From Gemmatimonadaceae bacterium (GTDB lineage: Bacteria > Gemmatimonadota > Gemmatimonadetes > Gemmatimonadales > Gemmatimonadaceae): a stretch of 64,000 bases of DNA. The DNA lies in contig DATLTC010000077.1 in the NCBI GenBank assembly GCA_035533755.1, positions 1 through 64,000 of the forward strand, read 5' to 3'. Made by a program: the position numbers and the translations under genes. The notes beneath the pieces were generated by a model. The model worked only from the letters and a program-made list of their open reading frames with translations. It searched no databases and was not told the origin of the DNA. The number at the start of each line of letters is the position of its first letter. Within the stretch, counting starts at the first letter, position 1. Positions 46,162 to 54,380 of the stretch are shown piece by piece.

Positions 46162-46587
46162 CTAGAAGGCCGCGATGGCGGTGGTCTTTTTCACCGGCGC
46201 CGACATCACCGGATCGGTGACGATGACGGTGACGATGCGGTAGTCCACGGAATCGGCAACGCCGCCACCGACGTGCTTGACCAGTGTCTGGCGCTTGAAG
46301 CCGACATAGTCCGGGGATCCGGCGATCGTGGACTCGGTGATCGCGCAGGTGTCGATGGACGCGTAGTTGGTGATCGACTTGATGCTCTCGATCCGATTGG
46401 TGACGAGTTCGGTGGCGGTGCCGAGGAGTCGCGAGTCACTCGTGGCGTGCGCCATCCGGGACACGAACAGGGCGAGACCGAGGAGCGCGGCCGTGAGGAT
46501 GACGAGGGCCACGAGGACCTCGGCGAGCGAGAAGCCCGCGCGAGCCCGGAGGGCGCGTGAATTACGTGCAGGCTGACGGGACAACAT
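46162..46587 (-). CDS. PilV-like minor pilin, cluster 1
   Basis: The 141-residue protein has the prepilin motif RARAGFSLAEVLVALVILTA with +5 Glu, a helix ending in LFVSRMAHATSDSRLLG, and a short beta head. A start at 46587 gives an 18-residue leader like that of the cluster 2 paralogue. An ATG at 46665 would give a 44-residue leader, and neither has a strong ribosome binding site. It is the first gene of the minus-strand cluster, and 46588-46876 before it is a divergent regulatory region. Confidence 0.8.
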   Translation of the reverse strand: MLSRQPARNSRALRARAGFSLAEVLVALVILTAALLGLALFVSRMAHATSDSRLLGTATELVTNRIESIKSITNYASIDTCAITESTIAGSPDYVGFKRQTLVKHVGGGVADSVDYRIVTVIVTDPVMSAPVKKTTAIAAF

Positions 46588-46792
46588 GACGCGTGAGGCG
46601 TGATCGTCGTCTCCCAACAGGGAGACTACGTGTGTACGGTTGCGCGTCGCGTTGAAGAGAGCCATAACGAAAGGTCGAAATGAGGAGCCAATACTTCGAG
46701 CGGTTCGGACCGCGGGTCATTGGTGCTACGAAGATCTGATCACGAGGGTAACGCCTCAGGTGATCCTGGCCATCACGACACAGGCATAGACC

Positions 46793-46807
46793 ATCACATT
46801 GTGTGAT
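46793..46807. promoter_or_regulatory. Inverted-repeat motif between pilin cluster 1 and the AraC-type gene
   Basis: ATCACATTGTGTGAT is a perfect inverted repeat (6-bp arms, spacer TTG) in the 289-base divergent region. Its first 11 bases (ATCACATTGTG) recur at 50092-50102 ahead of the gspH-like gene. A second inverted repeat, GACCATCAC/GTGATGGTC, surrounds it. Both copies lie 127-130 bases ahead of a minus-strand ATG (46665, 49961). A regulator site is inferred, and the neighbouring AraC-type protein is a candidate. Confidence 0.45.
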
Positions 46808-46876
46808 ATTCGGCCTTGCTGGTGATGGTCATCTGCCCCTACCGTAGAGGCGAACTCCGGGCGAACGGCCCGGGGG

Positions 46877-47731
46877 ATGCCGATTCAACCACGCCGATGT
46901 GGGGGTCGTTTGGGCGTAATTGCCACGCTGTTGCCGCAGGCGGGACATCTGCAACGCCTGCGCGCCGCCATTCGCGACCGACACGAACTGGTGCCGTGCG
47001 CGACATGGGACGCGTTGGCGGAGGCGTGCGAGATGCAGCCGGTGCGTATTGCGGTGGTGGATTTGTACGCGACCGGCGAGGCGAACTTCGAGCGCATCCG
47101 GCAGCTCAAGCAGCGATGGCCAGGGCTGTCGCTGCTCACGTATTCCACGATCACGCTCGACCGAATCCACGACGTATTCGATGCCGGTCGTCTGGGCATG
47201 GATGCGCTCATCGTCGCGGACCACGACGACACCCCTCGGCAGATCCTATCACGGGTCGAGCGGGCGGAGTCCCGGAGCCTGGGCGGGGAGGTACGCCTGG
47301 CGCTGGGCGAAGTGGACGTGAGCGTACGTGATGCCGTGCTTTTGGTGATCACGCGGGCTCATGAACGTTTGTCGCCGGAGGGGTTGGCGCGGTTCCTGGC
47401 GCTTCCGCGGCGGACGATGAGCCACCGTCTGGCAGCGGCCGGCTACCCGCCGCCGCGGCGGCTACTCACCTGGGGGCGGCTGATCGTTGCGGCGAGAATG
47501 CTCGAGGACCCGCATCGGACGGCCGATCGGGTGGCGGCCAGCCTGGGGTTCCCGTCGGGAAGCGCGTTTCGAAACGTATGTCAACGGTATCTGCATTCCA
47601 CCCCCGGGGACATCCGTCGCCGGGGCGGCGCGGCGTTCGTGCTGCGCGCCATGCTGCGCCAGGTGCGTCAGGCCAACGCGTCGCCGCAGGTGTCGCGCAG
47701 CGGCCTGCGGTCGCCGGCGCTGGCGCTCTGA
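46877..47731 (+). CDS. AraC-family regulator with degenerate receiver-like N terminus
   Basis: The 284-residue protein has an N-terminal part of about 120 residues resembling a receiver domain. It keeps an Asp in VRIAVVDLYATG at the usual phosphorylation position but lacks the acidic pair at the start (VIATLLPQAG), so it is probably not a standard phospho-switch. The C-terminal AraC helix-turn-helix (about 185-265) reads RRLLTWGRLIVAARMLEDPH and VAASLGFPSGSAFRNVCQRY, followed by a basic tail. It sits between two pilin clusters and could regulate them. The ATG at 46877 is the first good start; no clear ribosome binding site. Confidence 0.75.
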   Translation: MPIQPRRCGGRLGVIATLLPQAGHLQRLRAAIRDRHELVPCATWDALAEACEMQPVRIAVVDLYATGEANFERIRQLKQRWPGLSLLTYSTITLDRIHDVFDAGRLGMDALIVADHDDTPRQILSRVERAESRSLGGEVRLALGEVDVSVRDAVLLVITRAHERLSPEGLARFLALPRRTMSHRLAAAGYPPPRRLLTWGRLIVAARMLEDPHRTADRVAASLGFPSGSAFRNVCQRYLHSTPGDIRRRGGAAFVLRAMLRQVRQANASPQVSRSGLRSPALAL

Positions 47732-47776
47732 ATGGCTCCTCGCATAGTACAGACTCTTCATATGGAGAAGTTCCGC

Positions 47777-48316
47777 ATGTTGCCACGCGTTCGACTCTTC
47801 GTTCTCACGCTTTCCGGTATGGCGGTTGTCCTGGCGGCCGGGTGCCGCGATCTGACGCTTCCGGCGGGCGGACCGGCATCTGCCTCGAGGGGTATCCATA
47901 GCGATGTGGGATCCTCGGGCGGGGATGACGGCAATGTTCCGGACCTGCTCACGTGCAGCGCGCACGGCACCGCGACCGCGAGCGCGATGGCTGGACCGAC
48001 CGGAGCGGTGATCGTCGTGGGCCTCGACCGGCTGGTCATTCCGGCGGGCGCGGTGGCCGAGCCGACGCTGATCACGGCGACGATCCCGGCCGACACGCTG
48101 GCCGACATCCACTTCGAGCCGCAGGGGCTGCAGTTCGCGAAGCGGGCGACCCTGGTGCTGACCACCGCCGGTTGCAATGTGGGGGACAGGACGCCAAGTC
48201 ACGTGGTGTACCTTGATGACGCAGGCAACGTGCTCGAGACGCTCGGCGCGACGTTCGATGGGCACGCCGTGGCCACGACCATCGGACATTTCTCATCGTA
48301 CTCGATCGCATTCTGA
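47777..48316 (+). CDS. Lipoprotein with ZU5-like domain
   Basis: The 179-residue protein has a lipoprotein signal (VRLFVLTLSGMAVVLAAGC) and a mature region starting with a Gly/Asp linker. A beta-rich domain follows with the ZU5-like features VIVVGLDRLVIPAGAVAEPT, LITATIPADTLADIHFEPQGL and TLVLTTAGCNVG, ending in GHFSSYSIAF. The ATG at 47777 has GGAG nine bases upstream; an ATG at 47762 would overlap that site. It lies 45 bases after the AraC-type gene. Function unknown; likely envelope-exposed. Confidence 0.65.
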   Translation: MLPRVRLFVLTLSGMAVVLAAGCRDLTLPAGGPASASRGIHSDVGSSGGDDGNVPDLLTCSAHGTATASAMAGPTGAVIVVGLDRLVIPAGAVAEPTLITATIPADTLADIHFEPQGLQFAKRATLVLTTAGCNVGDRTPSHVVYLDDAGNVLETLGATFDGHAVATTIGHFSSYSIAF

Positions 48317-48344
48317 TGACACCCGCTGTTGGCCCGGTCTCTCA

Positions 48345-49346
48345 ATGTCGATGACGGCATTCAACAAGCGTCCCGGTCTCGAATCCGCACTCGCCGCCGG
48401 CGAGGCGGCCGAGGAACGGGGCGACTATGTGCAGGCCGCGGCGGCGTATGCCCAGGTGGCTGGCGAGGCCGACCCCGGGTACGCGGCGGAAGGGTATTTC
48501 CGGCTGGGCCGCGTGGACTGGAGGCAGGGGCGATACGATCATGCGCTGACGCTGTACGAGCGGGCGCGGACTGCTGCCCGGGCGGCGGAACGCCGCGATC
48601 TGGAGGCGCGCGCTGAAAATGGAATTGGCGCCGTGCACTACGCGCGCGGCGAGTATGCCCAGGCGCGGGCGTCGTACCAGGTGGCCATGGAGCGGACGGA
48701 CGACCCGGTGCTGATCGGGCGGTTTCTGCTGAACCTGGGCGTGATCGCGAACATCGAGGGCGATCTCGAGAGCGCGCTATGGCACTATCTCCGGGCGCGC
48801 TCGCTGTTTCGTGATCACAACGATCGGGCAAGTGAAGCGCTGGCGCTGAAGAACCTGGGCATGATCTACGCCGACCGCGAGGAGTGGGAAGCGGCGGGGG
48901 ACGCCTACGAGCAGTGCCTCGGGCTGTCCGAGTTGCTCGGCCACCGACCGATGGTCGCCAATGTGCTCCTGAATCAGGCCGAGGTCCTCGTGGCGCGGCA
49001 GGAATACGAGAGAGCCGTGCGGAACTGTGAGTTGTCGATATCGATTTCCATCGACATCGGCGACGAGGTGGAGCGTGGGGAGGCGTATCGCTGGCAGGGC
49101 TATGCCTACCGCATGGCGGGAAACGCGGAAGCCGCCGAAGCGGCGCTCACCGAAGCGTTACAGGTGGCCCAGCGGTTTCGCGTGAGGTTGCTCGAAGCCG
49201 AGGCGTGCCGCGAGCTGTGGGAGCTGAAGCGGGCGACGCGAGCTCCGGACGCCATGCGGTGGCGTGATCAGGCGCTGGCGCTGTTTCGTGACCTGGGCGC
49301 GAAACGGGAAGTGGCGACGCTGGAAGGGCAATCCACGCGTCAGTAA
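48345..49346 (+). CDS. TPR-repeat protein
   Basis: The 333-residue all-helical protein has about six tetratricopeptide repeats, for example AEERGDYVQAAAAYAQVAGE, YFRLGRVDWRQGRYDHALTL, NGIGAVHYARGEYAQARASY, NLGMIYADREEWEAAGDAYE and YRWQGYAYRMAGNAEAAEAA. There is no signal peptide or membrane segment. Such proteins act as scaffolds or as sensors in regulators, and in pilus systems as assembly factors. The start at 48345 is taken; the ATG at 48351 is equally possible. It is the last of three plus-strand genes inside the pilin region and converges on the gspH-like gene. Confidence 0.85.
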   Translation: MSMTAFNKRPGLESALAAGEAAEERGDYVQAAAAYAQVAGEADPGYAAEGYFRLGRVDWRQGRYDHALTLYERARTAARAAERRDLEARAENGIGAVHYARGEYAQARASYQVAMERTDDPVLIGRFLLNLGVIANIEGDLESALWHYLRARSLFRDHNDRASEALALKNLGMIYADREEWEAAGDAYEQCLGLSELLGHRPMVANVLLNQAEVLVARQEYERAVRNCELSISISIDIGDEVERGEAYRWQGYAYRMAGNAEAAEAALTEALQVAQRFRVRLLEAEACRELWELKRATRAPDAMRWRDQALALFRDLGAKREVATLEGQSTRQ

Positions 49347-49373
49347 GCCCGGCGTTTGCAGCAACGGTGGACG

Positions 49374-49961
49374 CTAGTTCAGCCCGCCGAGCTTCCAGGT
49401 GTTGGCCTGGGCGTTGTACAGATACCAATCGGTGCGTCCGGTACCCTGGGTGAGCCGCACGGCGCGATAGGTGTGCGTGGGGTTGGCGGGGCCGGCGATG
49501 TAGAGCTGCAGGTCGGTGGTGGCCGCCCCGTCCCGGTGGAACGTGATGGTGGGCAGCCCGTTCATGGTGCCGAGGTGCGCACCGACCACGGCCGAACTCA
49601 CCGCGCTGTCGAGACCCGTGGGCGGCACCATGAACACCACGCCGTCGTTGAGCGGGTACGACCGCTTGTGTTCCGTGGACTGGATGGTGCCGTCGTTATT
49701 CGCGTCCTCGGCCCAGAGCAGCGCGTTGTGAACCGTATCGATGCTGATCACCACGTCGTACTGTCGAACGAGGGCGGTACGCTGGGCCTGCATCAGCACG
49801 CTGCGCACGCCCTGGACGGCGGCATCGGTGCGATACCGGGCGAGATCGAGGCGAGGACCGACCAGCGCGAGAAGCGCACCGATCATGACGAGCACGATCA
49901 GGATCTCGATCAGGGTGAACCCGATCGCCCGACGGACCCTGTGCAGGGTGGCAACGGTCAT
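49374..49961 (-). CDS. GspH/FimU-like pseudopilin
   Basis: The 195-residue protein has the prepilin motif RRAIGFTLIEILIVLVMIGA (Glu at +5) followed by a long amphipathic helix (RYRTDAAVQGVRSVLMQAQR). The beta head has GVVFMVPPTGLDS and LQLYIAGPANPTHTYRAVRL. This is the GspH/FimU type, a minor pseudopilin near the tip. It follows the PilX-like gene of cluster 2 after 210 bases, with its own promoter-like sequence, and so completes a FimU-V-W-X set. The start at 49961 is set by the leader length (13 residues before FTLIE). Confidence 0.85.
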   Translation of the reverse strand: MTVATLHRVRRAIGFTLIEILIVLVMIGALLALVGPRLDLARYRTDAAVQGVRSVLMQAQRTALVRQYDVVISIDTVHNALLWAEDANNDGTIQSTEHKRSYPLNDGVVFMVPPTGLDSAVSSAVVGAHLGTMNGLPTITFHRDGAATTDLQLYIAGPANPTHTYRAVRLTQGTGRTDWYLYNAQANTWKLGGLN

Positions 49962-50086
49962 GGCGGTGTACTCGCGAAAGGAGCGGATTCCGATGGACCG
50001 TGTGTGGGGCTGGTCCACCAAACCATACGAATCATGGCTCTGGACAGTAACTGAGATGGTGACCCGTGGCATCACGAGGCGGGCAG

Positions 50087-50102
50087 ATTATATCACATTG
50101 TG
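50087..50102 (-). promoter_or_regulatory. TATAAT box and shared motif ahead of the gspH-like gene
   Basis: On the minus strand CACAATGTGATATAAT combines the motif shared with 46793-46803 and a perfect TATAAT (forward 50087-50092). No good -35 hexamer stands 16-18 bases upstream, so a factor bound at the motif may help. The leader to the ATG at 49961 would be about 120 bases. Confidence 0.5.
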
Positions 50103-50171
50103 CGGGGTATGGTCGGCCGTGTAATGGTAGGGTTTCCGGTGAAGCGAGCGCGCCGGTGGAGCGAGTCGTGG

Positions 50172-52118
50172 TCAGCTCCCGCTGGTGATGCCCTTGAACA
50201 GCGTCAGGACGTTGAATCCGATCGGGTTCACGTCGTAGAACTTGTTGTTGGTGAAGCGCCCGGTGGTGGGGAAGTACGGCGGTGGGTAGTTGCCGGCGCA
50301 TTGATCGTAGCCGTAGCGCTTGACATATCCCGATCCGTTTCCGTATCCAACGATGCCGCGGACCAGCTGTATGATCCCGCCGGTGACATACAGACAACCG
50401 CGGCCATCCACACTGCCCTGGCAACTGAGGGCATTGGTGGGGCCGGCGGAGGCATTCTGCACCCGGAATGAGCTGTTGAGCGCCATAACGACGCCCTGGA
50501 GGTAGAGGTCCTGCGTGTTGTCGAGTGATCGCCAGATCGTGAACCCGCCGGGGTTCACGTTCTGCGGGGTGTTGATGGCGTTGTCGGACACAACGACATC
50601 GTTGTCGGCGATGAGCCCCAACACGTCGGCGCAGGTGTTGAACGAAGGGTCGGTGGCGTAGCGGAGGTCGTCGAGAAGGACGAGGTCGCCTCCGTGGGCG
50701 TAGACGGTGGTGCGGCCGCGCACCATCCCACTCACCCCCACCGTTCCGTTGAAGTAGACCACTCCCTTGGTGTTCAGGTTGAGGGTACGGGAGAGGGGGA
50801 AGAGGTACTTGGCGTCGACTCGCTTGCTGGCGACCGTCACGCTGGGGGTGTTGCTGTAGAGCACCCAGGAGCCGTAGGCGTCGACCGGTGTGAATGTGGT
50901 GTCATCGCCGCCCTTCTGGCGGCTCGAGAGCAAGGGATAGAGCGTGGCGGTGCGGGCGACCGCGACGAGGTGCGGATCGCCGCCCAGGTAGCACCGTGCG
51001 TTGGTGTGCTGCATGATCGTGGTGATGGTCGCGGAGCTCTCGGCGGCGGCGGCCGAGTAGCTGAGGCCGGCGGACTGCATGAGGGCGCGGAACCAAGTGG
51101 TTGGGTGCACCGCAGCCGGGAAGAACTTGAGGTCGGGGGCGCCGGGCACCGCGTGCCAGTCACCGCAGTTGGTGTAGCTGCTGACGTTCGTGACCCCGGG
51201 CCATTGCGACTGCAGCCATGCCTGCTGGCCGCCGTTTGCCTTGTAGATGCGGAACAGGCCCTCGTTCTCATCCGTCGAATCTCCGTCGCCGTTGAGGTCC
51301 GTGGCCACGAACTCGATCCGCTCCAGGGCCGTGGTCTCGTCGCCGTTGGTCGGGGCGGTGAAGTTGTAGCCGGCCGAGGAAGCATACGTGCTCAATTTGC
51401 CGAGTTTGGCCGAGGACGGGAGGGCGACGGTCTTCTGATATTGGAGATATCCCTTGAGGAAGGTGCCGTAGTTTGCGCCGCTCACCGTCTGCGCCGTGGC
51501 GACGCTGTCGTGGAAGGTGGCGCCGCCGCTGCCGATGTGGAGGACGTCGTTGGAGAACACGGGACCCCAGAGCTGGTCGCCGTTGTTGAAGTAGAGCGTG
51601 CCGTAGGGGCCGGTCTCGGAGTTGGTCCAGTAGCCGTACTTCGCGAAACTCTCCTGAATGACGTCGAGGCGGCGGACGAACGCCACGCCATTGTTGTCCA
51701 CGGCCTGGGCGACGATGCTGGCGAAGTTGCCGTACTGGCCGGACAGGGAGCCCGACGGGCCCACCCACACGTTGACCGTGACGCCGGGCAGGGTGTCGTA
51801 ATCGGCGCTGATGATTGGGGCGTTGGTCATCACCTGGCGCACGCCGCTATCCGGGAGGAGGGCGGCGTTCAGGTCGAGACGGCTCAGCGTCATCTGCAAG
51901 CCGGACTCGGCGGAGTACTTGATGTCGCGCTGATGCGCCACGGACTTGGCGAGGAGCGTGGCGTTGGACGAGAGGATGATCGCGGCCGTGGCGAGGGCGC
52001 CGATCACGAGCGTGAAGATGAGGGCCACGCCCAGCGCGAAGCCGGCGCGGCGGCGGCCGGATGGCAGCCGGAGATTGCGTGGGGTGCCGGCGGGGCTCGG
52101 GATGGGCGGGAGTGGCAT
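50172..52118 (-). CDS. Long PilX-like minor pilin protein, cluster 2
   Basis: The 648-residue paralogue of the 43025-44977 protein shares its N-terminal helix (RAGFALGVALIFTLVIGALA). The same core segments recur: ESFAKYGYWTNSETG, GDQLWGPVFSNDVLHIGSGG, NCGDWHAV, NARCYLGGDPHLVAVART, TCADVLGLIADNDVVVSDNA and NPPPYFPTTGRF-like GNYPPPYFPTTGRF. Similarity runs across the full length with local insertions, so it arose by duplication of the cluster. The leader region before the helix is longer and Pro-rich. The role is inferred to be at the pilus tip, as for its twin. Confidence 0.75.
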   Translation of the reverse strand: MPLPPIPSPAGTPRNLRLPSGRRRAGFALGVALIFTLVIGALATAAIILSSNATLLAKSVAHQRDIKYSAESGLQMTLSRLDLNAALLPDSGVRQVMTNAPIISADYDTLPGVTVNVWVGPSGSLSGQYGNFASIVAQAVDNNGVAFVRRLDVIQESFAKYGYWTNSETGPYGTLYFNNGDQLWGPVFSNDVLHIGSGGATFHDSVATAQTVSGANYGTFLKGYLQYQKTVALPSSAKLGKLSTYASSAGYNFTAPTNGDETTALERIEFVATDLNGDGDSTDENEGLFRIYKANGGQQAWLQSQWPGVTNVSSYTNCGDWHAVPGAPDLKFFPAAVHPTTWFRALMQSAGLSYSAAAAESSATITTIMQHTNARCYLGGDPHLVAVARTATLYPLLSSRQKGGDDTTFTPVDAYGSWVLYSNTPSVTVASKRVDAKYLFPLSRTLNLNTKGVVYFNGTVGVSGMVRGRTTVYAHGGDLVLLDDLRYATDPSFNTCADVLGLIADNDVVVSDNAINTPQNVNPGGFTIWRSLDNTQDLYLQGVVMALNSSFRVQNASAGPTNALSCQGSVDGRGCLYVTGGIIQLVRGIVGYGNGSGYVKRYGYDQCAGNYPPPYFPTTGRFTNNKFYDVNPIGFNVLTLFKGITSGS

Positions 52119-52133
52119 GTGCGGCGCGAGGTC

Positions 52134-53294
52134 CTATGGCACGATGACGGTGGGCGTGACGCCGAGCGCGGAGCGGCTCGGTGTACAATCTTGCGCGACC
52201 ACGCCGTAAATCCAGCGGCTGCCGTGGGTGACCTGGTTGTCGGTGAATGTGTAACTGGACGAGCCGGCGGGGATGCTGGTGAGCGGCTGGGTGAACACCG
52301 ACAGGCTGTCGGGGCGGCGGTAGATCACGTAGAGGTCGACGTCGTTCTCGCCGCCGCCGTCATCGGCCGAGGCGTTCCAGGTGAGTTTGACCCACGGGGA
52401 CGCGGCGCCGAGCAGGGACGTGGTGGCCGTGACCGAGACGCCGACCGGCGCCTGGCCGCAGCTGGTCTGGCTGGCGAGGCCGGCGTTGAGCAGGCGGATG
52501 GTGGTCTGCAGGGGACGCAGGACATCGCCCGATTTGGGATCGTGATACACGGCCTTGATGGAGACCCGCACGCTGCGAATGCTGTCGAGGACCGCGGAGG
52601 AGCCGGTGTCGGCGGCCGATCCCTGCGCGGCGGCGTAGTGGTAGAGCGGGAGCTGGGCACTCGGGACGGCGGCGAGAGTGTCCGGGCCGGTGACGCGGAA
52701 GTACTGAAAGACGGTATCGGTGGGGTTGAACTGGATGCCGCGCGCGATGACGCGTGGCGTGGTGCCGTTCACGCGGCGCCAGAGGATGTATTCGTTGGAC
52801 AGCGCGGTGGTGGAGTCCTTGGCCAGGTAGTACGAGATCGTCTCGGCGCCGCCGATGAGGCCCGTGGCCTGGTAGTACGTACTCTCCGGATAGGTGAACG
52901 ACGAATTGGGGAGCGTGATCGGGGCGGACTTGCGCATGGCCGAGGTGGCGTTGCTGTCGGCGCTCTGGTCGATGTATACGGCAAAGACGTCGGTGGGGTC
53001 TCTGGACACCAGGTCCACGTTGAAGGTGATGGCGGTGTTCGACGCCTGGACGAGCGTGGGCTGGGCGGGCATGGTGCCGATGCCGGCGACGCGCAGATCG
53101 CGATCGAGGCTGGTGATGGCGAAGCGGGCATTGGCCTCCGCTTCGAGGCTGCCGGCCTGGCTGGCCAGCAGATCGGAACTGCGGCGGAACGTCTGCACGG
53201 TGACAGCCATGATCACCATCATGAGAAGCATGGAGATCAGCAGTTCGATGAGCGTGAAGCCGCGGCGCGCGGGACGCGTGTGCACGATTGGCAT
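52134..53294 (-). CDS. PilW-like minor pilin with C-terminal Fn3-like domain, cluster 2
   Basis: The 386-residue protein has exactly the same length as its cluster 1 twin. Leader and helix are ARRGFTLIELLISMLLMMVI with Glu at +5. The pilin head holds ARFAITSLDRDLRVAGIG, and the C-terminal Fn3-like domain has VTATTSLLGAASPWVKLTWN and ADDGGGENDVDLYVIYRRPD. It is 6 bases downstream of the PilV-like gene and 15 bases ahead of the PilX-like gene, so the three form one transcript. Confidence 0.85.
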   Translation of the reverse strand: MPIVHTRPARRGFTLIELLISMLLMMVIMAVTVQTFRRSSDLLASQAGSLEAEANARFAITSLDRDLRVAGIGTMPAQPTLVQASNTAITFNVDLVSRDPTDVFAVYIDQSADSNATSAMRKSAPITLPNSSFTYPESTYYQATGLIGGAETISYYLAKDSTTALSNEYILWRRVNGTTPRVIARGIQFNPTDTVFQYFRVTGPDTLAAVPSAQLPLYHYAAAQGSAADTGSSAVLDSIRSVRVSIKAVYHDPKSGDVLRPLQTTIRLLNAGLASQTSCGQAPVGVSVTATTSLLGAASPWVKLTWNASADDGGGENDVDLYVIYRRPDSLSVFTQPLTSIPAGSSSYTFTDNQVTHGSRWIYGVVAQDCTPSRSALGVTPTVIVP

Positions 53295-53299
53295 GGCCG

Positions 53300-53710
53300 C
53301 TAGAACGCCGCGATGACCGTGGTCTTGCGGATGGTGTCGGTCATCGCCGGGTTGGTCACGATCACGGTGACGATGCGGTAGTCCAAGGTGTCGGACGTTC
53401 CGCCGCCGACGTGGCGGATGATGGTCTGGCGCGTGAATCCCGCGTTGCCAAGGCCGGAGATGGCGGTTTCGGTGCCGGCGTACCTGGAATCGAGCGTCGA
53501 GTAGGTGGTGGCGCTCTTGATGGTCTCGATGCGATCGGCGGCGAGCTCGTTGGCGGTGCCGAGCAGGTGCGAGAAGGTAGCCGCGTGGGCCATGCGGGAG
53601 ACGAAGAGGGCGAGCCCGAGCAATGCCATTCCGAGGATGAGCAACGCGATGACGACCTCGATCAGCGTGAACCCATCCCGCGCACGCCAGCGGCGACGGC
53701 GCAGCAGCAT
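53300..53710 (-). CDS. PilV-like minor pilin, cluster 2
   Basis: The 136-residue protein has a short basic leader (MLLRRRRWRARDG), then FTLIEVVIALLILGMALLGL with Glu at +5, and a head that closely follows the cluster 1 paralogue (HVGGGTSDTLDYRIVTVIVT). The ATG at 53710 has GGAGG six bases upstream; a GTG one codon earlier would be too close to it. It is the first gene of cluster 2. The 139 bases before it (53711-53849) hold no gene. Confidence 0.85.
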   Translation of the reverse strand: MLLRRRRWRARDGFTLIEVVIALLILGMALLGLALFVSRMAHAATFSHLLGTANELAADRIETIKSATTYSTLDSRYAGTETAISGLGNAGFTRQTIIRHVGGGTSDTLDYRIVTVIVTNPAMTDTIRKTTVIAAF

Positions 53711-53849
53711 CACATCCCTCCAGGCATGCAGGCGAATCCCTCGTTCAAACGATCTTGATAGTGGACCATTCTACCACAAATCGGGCCGCCCCGGGCGGGG
53801 GCTGGTGGCAGGCAGGCAGGCCTCACCGCGATGGCGTTACATTTCCTCC

Positions 53850-54380
53850 ATGGACCTTGCCAAGCTCTCCACGTCCGTCCAGATGCCTCTCGCTGCATTT
53901 TCCTCGCTTCCCGACAGCGCGCGGGTGTGGGTGTTCGCGTGCGACCGGAACCTGACCGGCGAACAAACACGGCCGCTGCTGGCCCAGGTGGACGCCTATC
54001 TGGCGCAGTGGAAGGCGCACGGCGCGCCGCTCCGTTGCGCGCGGGAGTGGCAGCACGACCGATTCCTGGCGGTGGGCATCGATCCGACGGTGGAGCAGGC
54101 ATCGGGGTGCTCCATCGACGATCTGTTCCGACACCTCCGGGAGATTGGCGTCTCGGTGGGCGTCCAGATGTTGTCGGGGGGCCGGGTGTTCTTCCGAGAC
54201 GCCGACGGGAACACGCAGTCCGCGACCCGCGGTGAATTTTCCGCGATGGCGGCGCGGCGCGATGTGACGGCGGACACGACGATCTTCGACACCAGCCTGA
54301 TCTCGGCCCGCGACTGGCGGGAGCGGTTCGAGCGACGCGCCGGCGACGCGTGGACGGCGGAGCTGCTGCCGGCTAGCTGA
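53850..54380 (+). CDS. Conserved protein of unknown function (ASGCSIDD family)
   Basis: The 176-residue soluble protein opens with FSSLPDSARVWVFACDRNLT, then a helix ending in QWKAHGAPL, a strand DRFLAVGID, and the signature QASGCSIDDLFRHLREIG. Similar proteins of about 160 residues are common in Bacteroidetes and are often labelled 'ABC transporter ATPase', but no nucleotide-binding motif is present here. The Cys in the signature is the only candidate functional residue. The ATG at 53850 is chosen because it matches the family length. It overlaps the convergent aldolase-like gene by 8 bases. Confidence 0.65.
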   Translation: MDLAKLSTSVQMPLAAFSSLPDSARVWVFACDRNLTGEQTRPLLAQVDAYLAQWKAHGAPLRCAREWQHDRFLAVGIDPTVEQASGCSIDDLFRHLREIGVSVGVQMLSGGRVFFRDADGNTQSATRGEFSAMAARRDVTADTTIFDTSLISARDWRERFERRAGDAWTAELLPAS

